Below, piece after piece: positions 58,151-64,000 of a stretch of DNA of 64,000 bases. The translations under genes were made by a program, and so were the position numbers. The stretch comes from Paraescarpia echinospica. Its lineage: Eukaryota > Annelida > Polychaeta > Sabellida > Siboglinidae. The DNA lies in NCBI GenBank assembly GCA_020002185.1, contig CM034534.1, positions 13,517,027 to 13,581,026 of the forward strand. The letters run 5' to 3'. The notes below the pieces were generated by a model that saw nothing but the letters and a program-made list of their open reading frames with translations, was not told the DNA's origin and did no database searches. The first letter of the stretch is position 1. The number at the start of each line of letters is the position of its first letter.

Positions 58151-60150
58151 ACGTGTATCCCGCCCTTTTAAGGTATGTATCAATTTTTTGTTTAAACATT
58201 CACGCTACTAGCACTAACACAATCAGGATATAATATGTTCCATTCATTTACAGTCCTTTGTGAGAATGCGAACTTTCTTATATCTAACCTATACTGCTCC
58301 TTTACTAATGTAACTTCATGTCATCTGGTCCTTCTATCTTTCTTAACTGAGAAAAAAATTTCGATCAATATTTTCTAACCATTCAATATTTTAAATACTT
58401 AAATCTGAACTCCTCTCAATCTCTTGGTCTCCACATTTTAGGCGTATTTCGTAACTATGATCCCTCAGTTTTTGTATCATTTTAGTTGCTCTCCTCTGTA
58501 CTCTTTCTAGCATGTGTATATCCTTTCTGCGATATGGCCTCCACGCTTGATTACACTATTCTAAATGAGGCCTAACTGTTGTTTTGTACAACGGTATTAT
58601 TAGCTCTTTTACCTTACACGTTATCATTCGCCTAATTAATCCAAGGATTTGATTTCCCTTTGAAGCGGCGATACCGCACTGCTCTGAAACCTTCATATCA
58701 GCACTGATGGTTAACCCTGAGTCCTTTTCTTTTACAGTAGTACTTAGTACAGAACCTCCCATTGTAAATTGTACATCTTCGTTCCCAAGTCATGTGTGGA
58801 GGCATTTACATTTCCCAAAATTAAACAACATTTGCCATTTTTCAGACCATTAATGTTGATCAACCTGTCAAGATCATCTCGTAAATGCTGTCTATCTCAA
58901 TCACGTTTAATCCTTCTAAACACTTTTGTATCATCCGCAAATGTAAACACCTTGCTTGCTATATCATTGTCCAAATCGTTGATATATATTAAGAATAATA
59001 TACGTCCCAGTACTGATCCCTGTGGTACCCCACTCAAAACTGTCTTCTGTCAATTAGCCATTTTTCTATCCAGTTAATTAAATCATTTCCTGTGTCATGG
59101 GCCTTTAGTTTAAATAGTAACCTTTAGTGTGGCACTTTGTTGAAAGCTTTGTCGAAAGCTTTCTGAAAATATAAGTAGATGATGTCTACTGGTGGTCCCT
59201 CGTTTACCCACTTAGTGATATCTTCAAAAAAACATAACATATTTGTTAAGCAAGTCCTCGCTTTTAGAAACCCATGTTGAGATGGGTTTAGCAAAGTTAT
59301 GTTTAACAAGAAAATCCACCATGTGATCTTTAATTAGTCTTTCTAATAATTTGCAAATCACTGGCGTTAAACTCACTGGTCTGTAGTTCTCTGTCTTATT
59401 TCTGGAGAAAAAAATTAAATAACGGTATAATGTTTGCTTCTTTCCATTCTAAAGGAACCACTCCCTCTTCTAATGACAAGTTGAAAACTGTTGCAAGTGG
59501 TATACTAATTTGTTCTACAATGTCCAATAGTAGCTTGGGCGGAATTCCATCCACTCCAGGCGATTTATTACCCTTCATAGCACTAATATATGTTCTTAGC
59601 TACCATATCCGAGGTTACAATTAACTGTCCTAAATAGTCTGATTCTGCCCCCTTGAACTTAGCCCCTGGTACTGGCAGTGAACTAATATCTTCCCTTAAA
59701 CACCGTTTGTACTTAATTTTTCCAATGGCTTCTTTCGATAAGTATTTCTTTCTGGACGGTTTCCCTGTTTTTTGTTCAAGGGAACAAATTTATCGACGAT
59801 GCACTCTATTTCACTCTTTAAGATATTCTAGCATTTTGTTGCTGTCTTATTCTTCAGTGTGTTGTTCTAGTCTATCTTCGCTAAATGTTTCCTCATTTCC
59901 TTAAATCTTCCTTTGTGGAAATTTATCCTGCACTGCTTTTTATTATTTCTTTCTGATTTTACTTTGATGGTAAAATGTATCTGGTTGTGATCACTACTTC
60001 CCAGTGGCTCACATAATTTGACAATATCAACTAATTCATTCTGTGAGGCCAAAACTATGTCTAACACATTCTCACCCCTGGTAGGCTCTAGCACATGTTG
60101 AGAAAGGAAACTGTCTTGTACTAAAACTAAAAACGTGTGGTCCCCACTCT
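58151..60150 (-). mobile_element. CR1-like LINE, 5'-truncated and decayed
   Basis: In minus-strand order: endonuclease end LEPTRGENVLDIVLASQNEL and GSSDHNQIHFTIK, then MKGNKSPGVDGIPPKLL and LPLEWKEANIIPLF-type RT entry, LLNPSQHGFLKARTCLTNML (RT domain 1-2), YFQKAFDKVPH-type segment, and late RT KDSGLTISADMKVSEQCGIA with LIIPLYKTTVRPHLE. Multiple frameshifts and stops. The 5' border is near 60150, where LINE similarity stops. Confidence 0.88.
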
Positions 60151-60503
60151 CCGTACTCTGTTGCGGCAGCGGTTGCTGCGTCGGTGTCAGCGTTGGTATC
60201 GGCGACACAGCGTACTTCCAAGCATAGTTCCGACAGTCGCACGGATGCTTGCATCGACAGACATGGCCCGCGGGTCGTTCCATCACTCCGTCATCGACTC
60301 CGCCCGGGGAGTGAATGCCGACTGAGATCATGGATCACGCGATTGCGTGCAATAACTAGAATCTCGCTGACTATCGTGGACTATGCCGGACTCTTTGACG
60401 TCTTTCTCTGAACTCGGGACTACGGGATCGTAGAAATCGGCGGATCCCCCTTTCCGATTGTTCCTCGCCGACCCGACGTTCCGCCTGACAACAATGATCT
60501 CAC

Positions 60504-60723
60504 CTACAAGGTGTTGACAGAGAGCCATGACGGTCTTGAAGCCAATGGCCGTTGGGTTGATGTTGGTGTGTCGGCGATGATATAGTCAGACACGTTGTCC
60601 GCGGGTTCCTCTTCGTCTACGTCACTGTTGTAGTATTGTCCAGGTGCAACCTCTACCTGATTCGTCGTCTCCCACAACTGACTTCTTCTGCTGCCTTTCG
60701 TTTTAACGATCGTCGCCAACCTA
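60504..60723 (-). other. possible exon, unrecognised protein
   Basis: Acceptor-like TATTTTAG precedes a minus-strand frame reading ATIVKTKGSRRSQLWETTNQ, VEVAPGQYYNSDVDEEEPAD and SDYIIADTPTSTQRPLA, with a donor-like GTGAGA near the end. The composition looks like genuine protein, but no family is recognised. No neighbouring exon identified. Confidence 0.3.
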
Positions 60724-60742
60724 AAATACCATATATTAAGCG

Positions 60743-60773
<31 letters not shown>

Positions 60774-60829
60774 TAGTTTTTTAAATGTAATTTAATCTGT
60801 AATTTTCAAATCATATTTCATGTTTTCAG

Positions 60830-61500
60830 TGTCCCCCAACAGCTGAGAAGCGGACGGCCGTCGCTACTGGTTTCCTGTATAGGTGGAATGTGCCGAACTG
60901 CGTAGGGGAACTTGATGGGACGCACGCGATGCTAAGGCCACCTATGAATTCGGGATCCACTTATTTCAATTATAAGCATAGTTTCAGCGTTGTGATGATG
61001 GCACTGGTTGACGCGAACTATAAGTTTCTTTATGTTGGTGTGGGAGCAAACGGTAGAATCTCCGATGGGGGCGTATTCAACGGTCGTTCACCGGAGCATT
61101 CTTTGGAGAATAACTCTGCGAACTTACCTCCACCAACAAGCTTTCCAGGAGATAACCGACCAGTGAATCACTTTATTGTTGCTAACGAGGCATTTGGCTT
61201 GGAAGAGTATCTAATAAAGCCTTATCCACACAGACACCTCGATTCTGCCTAGCGAGTCTATAACTACTGCTTGTCTCGAGCGAGAAGGGTAGTTGAGAAT
61301 GCGTTCGGTATCTTAGAGAACAGATTCAGAGTTTTTTCAACCATGTCGCTCTGGAACCAGAAAGGGTGAACAAGATCGCCTTCGCTTGCTGTGCTCTTTA
61401 CAACTTCTTAAGAGTGAATGCAGGTACCGCGTGTGTTAATCCCGTAGCCGGCCACGAGGATCCAGCGACCCATGATATCACCCAGGGGCTTGGAGGAACG
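60830..61500 (+). pseudogene. PIF/Harbinger (HARBI1-like) nuclease pseudogene
   Basis: After acceptor TGTTTTCAG the frame reads FLYRWNVPNCVGELDGTHAM (first catalytic Asp), VDANYKFLYVGVGANGRISD (second Asp in RISDGG) and, beyond a TAG at 61250-61252, [20 protein letters not shown] (catalytic Glu). A frameshift near 61335 precedes [20 protein letters not shown], the usual end. These are the DDE steps of Harbinger nucleases. Dead by one stop and one shift; the N-terminal exon and partner Myb-like protein are not seen. Confidence 0.9.
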
Positions 61501-61689
61501 ACCCCATATTAGCTCAAGCGGCTCTTCCTACCGGTCACAATCCCATACACAGAGCCAAAGCACAACGCGGTTACTTGTGTGCCTTCGTCAACGCCCAAAT
61601 TGGAGCTGTGCCATGGCAATGGTAAAAGAAGCCCTACATCTCCCAGTCAAAACGAGGTCTGTCGTAAAGCTGCCAAGAGGTGCGTGAAT

Positions 61690-62755
61690 CGAAGGTCAAA
61701 TAAGATCATCGTCAAATGATGAATTTTCGAAATTGGGCGCTTCCGCAAACCTCTTTATATTACAATGATTGCGCATCTACTATATTTAATTAGGCCACGT
61801 TATATATGTTTTAATTAATTTTAACAGGGAGACAGTAGGCTTTCCTGTGGTATGTGACATGGCCATGGGTAGCTAATTACCGTTGATAGGCAACCGTTGA
61901 TGTTGCATAACTTTTGTGGGATGGCACAACTTCAAATATATATCAGTTGACGATGACTCTGTTTAACCGTCGCTTCACACATACTGCATCACCTGACAGC
62001 TCCTTGTCATATCTCATGATGACCGGAATAAATTGTTCTTCCACGCAATGTATGATATGTGTATAGAAATCAAGTAGGGGCAAATAAATTGTATGACTGT
62101 TTCTAGTACTTGGGTAGACCTAATTCAGAACACCACCTTTTTGGCACGAGTAATGTAAGACACAATAAGGCTCATACAATAGGCATAACTCTTTACCGAA
62201 CTAAAATACAGGTACTTAGCTTTGATCAGAACGGTTTACATTCATGCTCATTGTAAGTATATAGCTTCGGGGATCAGATCAATCCTTTTGAAAAAAATTA
62301 TTCTACGTTATGCGTGGAACATATTGACAAATTTAAGGGTCATTGTTCCAAATAATGTACAAATGGGTTTGTAGCAGGACCAAAAATCAGTGTTTGATTC
62401 TAAACAATTAAGTTACATTTTCTTATTAAACATATAAAGAGGCGTATTTTCCATAAATAATTCAATGTAATATGTGTTACTTTTGTTATGACAATTACTT
62501 GAAGTCAAACTTGATTTTCATCGCGGGTCCAGTGTCATGGACGAAAAATTATTATACTACATACAATTTGAGCATTTAAAATTACATGTGAATGGGAAAA
62601 TATTGTTGTTTTCAGGCTTCGGTTGGATATTGTAAGCCTTAATTTATTATATCGGACGCTGCCAGAAGGACGTCACTTCTAGACACTGGATGAAGAAAAA
62701 CTGAAGTCATCGTGTCCGGTTGCGTCTATAACAACTAAAGAAAAGAGTTACGCAT
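61690..62755. other. no recognisable gene
   Basis: AT-rich sequence after the Harbinger remnant. No exon or repeat supported. Confidence 0.4.
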
Positions 62756-62756
62756 G

Positions 62757-62795
62757 CACACACGCACGCACGCACGCACGCACGCACATACGCGC
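62757..62795. repeat. (CGCA)n microsatellite
   Basis: CACACGCACGCACGCACGCA-type run of about nine tetramers. Confidence 0.9.
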
Positions 62796-62839
62796 GTGAA
62801 ATTGTGATAGCTTGGTCACTGCGACTCACAATGTGCCGA

Positions 62840-63480
62840 AAAATGGGCGTAGCAGTTTGATGCCATGGTGACGCCTGAGTCCCATTTGATAGCTGTGTGC
62901 AGGTCTGAAATGTTCATTTCAAGGACTAGGCATTACTTAGCCGCTGGTGCGACAGAACAAGTAGTGCATGCGTTTGTTACAAGCAGAACCGATGTTGGAA
63001 ACGCGTTTGTTCACCGTCTCCCTCTGAAGCAATTAGTGTCTAAAACGGCCGCAGAGAGTACAAAACTGGGTGTCCAGCCCTTTGCATGACGCCACGAAAT
63101 TCTGTCATGCGATACTGCTGCTACCGAATGCAGCAAGAGTTGAATTCAAAATCTTGTTGCTCGTTCATCGAGCACTGGCTGGGCAGACACCTCAGTGCAT
63201 TGCACATTGTGTCAACCGATGTTAACCAATGTCAGTCGGTTAGGTCGCTGAGTTCCAGTGAAAGCAATCTGCTTCGCGTCTCGCGTGCAAAATGACATTG
63301 GGGTGACCGGTCATTTGCTCTGTCAGCTCCGACACTACGGAACTCCCTGGAAACTACTCCAAAGCACACCTTATTTAAAGCAGTCTATACGACGAGCAAC
63401 GACTGTTGGACAGGGCCTAAACAATATACAAGTTGATTTGTTTTTATTTGACTGGAGTTCAGTTTTAGACACCGATGACG
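62840..63480 (+). mobile_element. decayed L2/CR1-type LINE 3' fragment
   Basis: Frames give FISRTRHYLAAGATEQVVHA, FVTSRTDVGNAFVHRLPLKQ and later CQLRHYGTPWKLLQSTPYLK, recognisable as the ORF2 end ('..ATE.LVHAFI.SRLDY.NSLL.GLP...' and '...LWNSLP...') of L2-like LINEs. Many shifts and stops. Confidence 0.65.
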
Positions 63481-63804
63481 TCATTGCAGTGTTAAGGCGG
63501 CGATACACGGTACGATTGTCTCGGATGAAACCGTCCGATTATCATGTAAACGATGAAATCGTATCGTGTGGCAGTCCGTCCGAGTCAATTGCATCCGAGT
63601 CATTCTCTCGATTCGAAATTGGGACGCGTCTTGTATTTGTTACGATTTAATCGGATCAAACGTGGGCGTGACCAATCACAAACCAATCAGAGATCAGTAG
63701 GTTGACCTCTGAACCTCTGAAAAAAGATGGCGGAAAAAAATGTCTGTGCGGTTGTCGACAGCGGATTTTGAAACTTTGGTTGACCTATAGGTCCATGTAT
63801 ATAC

Positions 63805-63905
63805 CTTCTTTTCCTTTTTCGTTTTGAAATTTGCAAACGAAAAAGGAAAAGCAAACAATGTTCATTTTTCGTTTTCATATTTGAAGTACGAAAACGAAAA
63901 ACGAA
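63805..63905. repeat. two adjacent AT-rich hairpins
   Basis: TTTTCCTTTTTCGTTT pairs with AAACGAAAAAGGAAAA (about 63809-63852), then TTTTTCGTTTTC pairs with GAAAACGAAAAA (about 63864-63902). They share the motif TTTTTCGTTTT. Possibly the end of an unrecognised MITE. Confidence 0.7.
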
Positions 63906-64000
63906 TACAATATACTATTCGCGGTTTTTCTAAGAAATGTTGGAGAAAAAAAAATAACGATAACACAAACTGTCATATGGAGATTGCCACTCAGTACAAA

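Overview
Eukaryotic (animal) genomic DNA: spliced genes with GT-AG introns, large introns packed with transposon remains, microsatellites and minisatellites, and no bacterial gene organisation. The window carries a clear orthologue of the photoreceptor zinc-finger factor Glass (a gene vertebrates lack), fragments of a KDM6/UTX histone demethylase, and L2/CR1/RTE LINEs, hAT, Harbinger, pogo and MULE elements. This mix points to a non-vertebrate bilaterian, probably a marine invertebrate (lophotrochozoan or cephalochordate-like). I cannot name the species.

Layout. 1-2.8 kb: LINE debris in two orientations and a possible terminal exon. 3.9-6.7 kb (minus): three exons of a decayed KDM6/UTX-like gene. 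6.7-7.8 kb: a 43-bp minisatellite. 7.8-29.5 kb: a compound block bounded by two inverted arms of about 2.8 kb each (7817-10609 and 26672-29507); both arms hold a laminin-G-like exon and a LINE reverse transcriptase fragment. Inside the block are an array of about seven ~70-bp hairpins (10.66-12.4 kb) and a 15-exon gene (13190-21218) whose splice phases join a MULE DDE transposase, a SWIM zinc finger, a basic segment, 11-residue repeats, a Ulp1/C48 cysteine peptidase and a C-terminal PHD finger into one 1279-codon frame broken only by three TAA codons. A second inverted repeat, made of LINE endonuclease sequence, follows at 23.5-26.2 kb.

30-36.5 kb (minus): cysteine-rich, EGF and laminin-G exons of an extracellular-matrix (perlecan/agrin-like) gene or gene remnant. 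One exon is split by a 1.2-kb hAT element with a perfect 8-bp target duplication, an intron holds a second hAT with its own perfect 8-bp duplication, and a 1.5-kb palindrome with two converging tRNA-like sequences lies nearby. 37-45.7 kb is gene-poor: LINE tails, an RTE-type LINE, simple repeats, a palindromic AT-rich hairpin and a mariner-like MITE.

46-56.2 kb: the glass gene (plus strand), with a CRE/TATA-like promoter and probable non-coding first exon near 46 kb, a short coding exon at 48882-49036, and a large exon at 54987-56043 encoding five C2H2 fingers. Its second intron contains a 2866-bp pogo-type transposon (49805-52670) with TA duplication and matching TIRs; its decayed frame joins a transposase remnant to an OTU cysteine-peptidase domain and a PHD-like finger. 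57-64 kb: (CA)n tracts, a death-domain-like segment fused to a LINE tail, a CR1 LINE, a Harbinger nuclease pseudogene and another LINE remnant.

Main theme: two unrelated DNA transposons here, a MULE and a pogo element, each extend the transposase with a ubiquitin/SUMO-pathway-type cysteine peptidase and end in a PHD-type finger.
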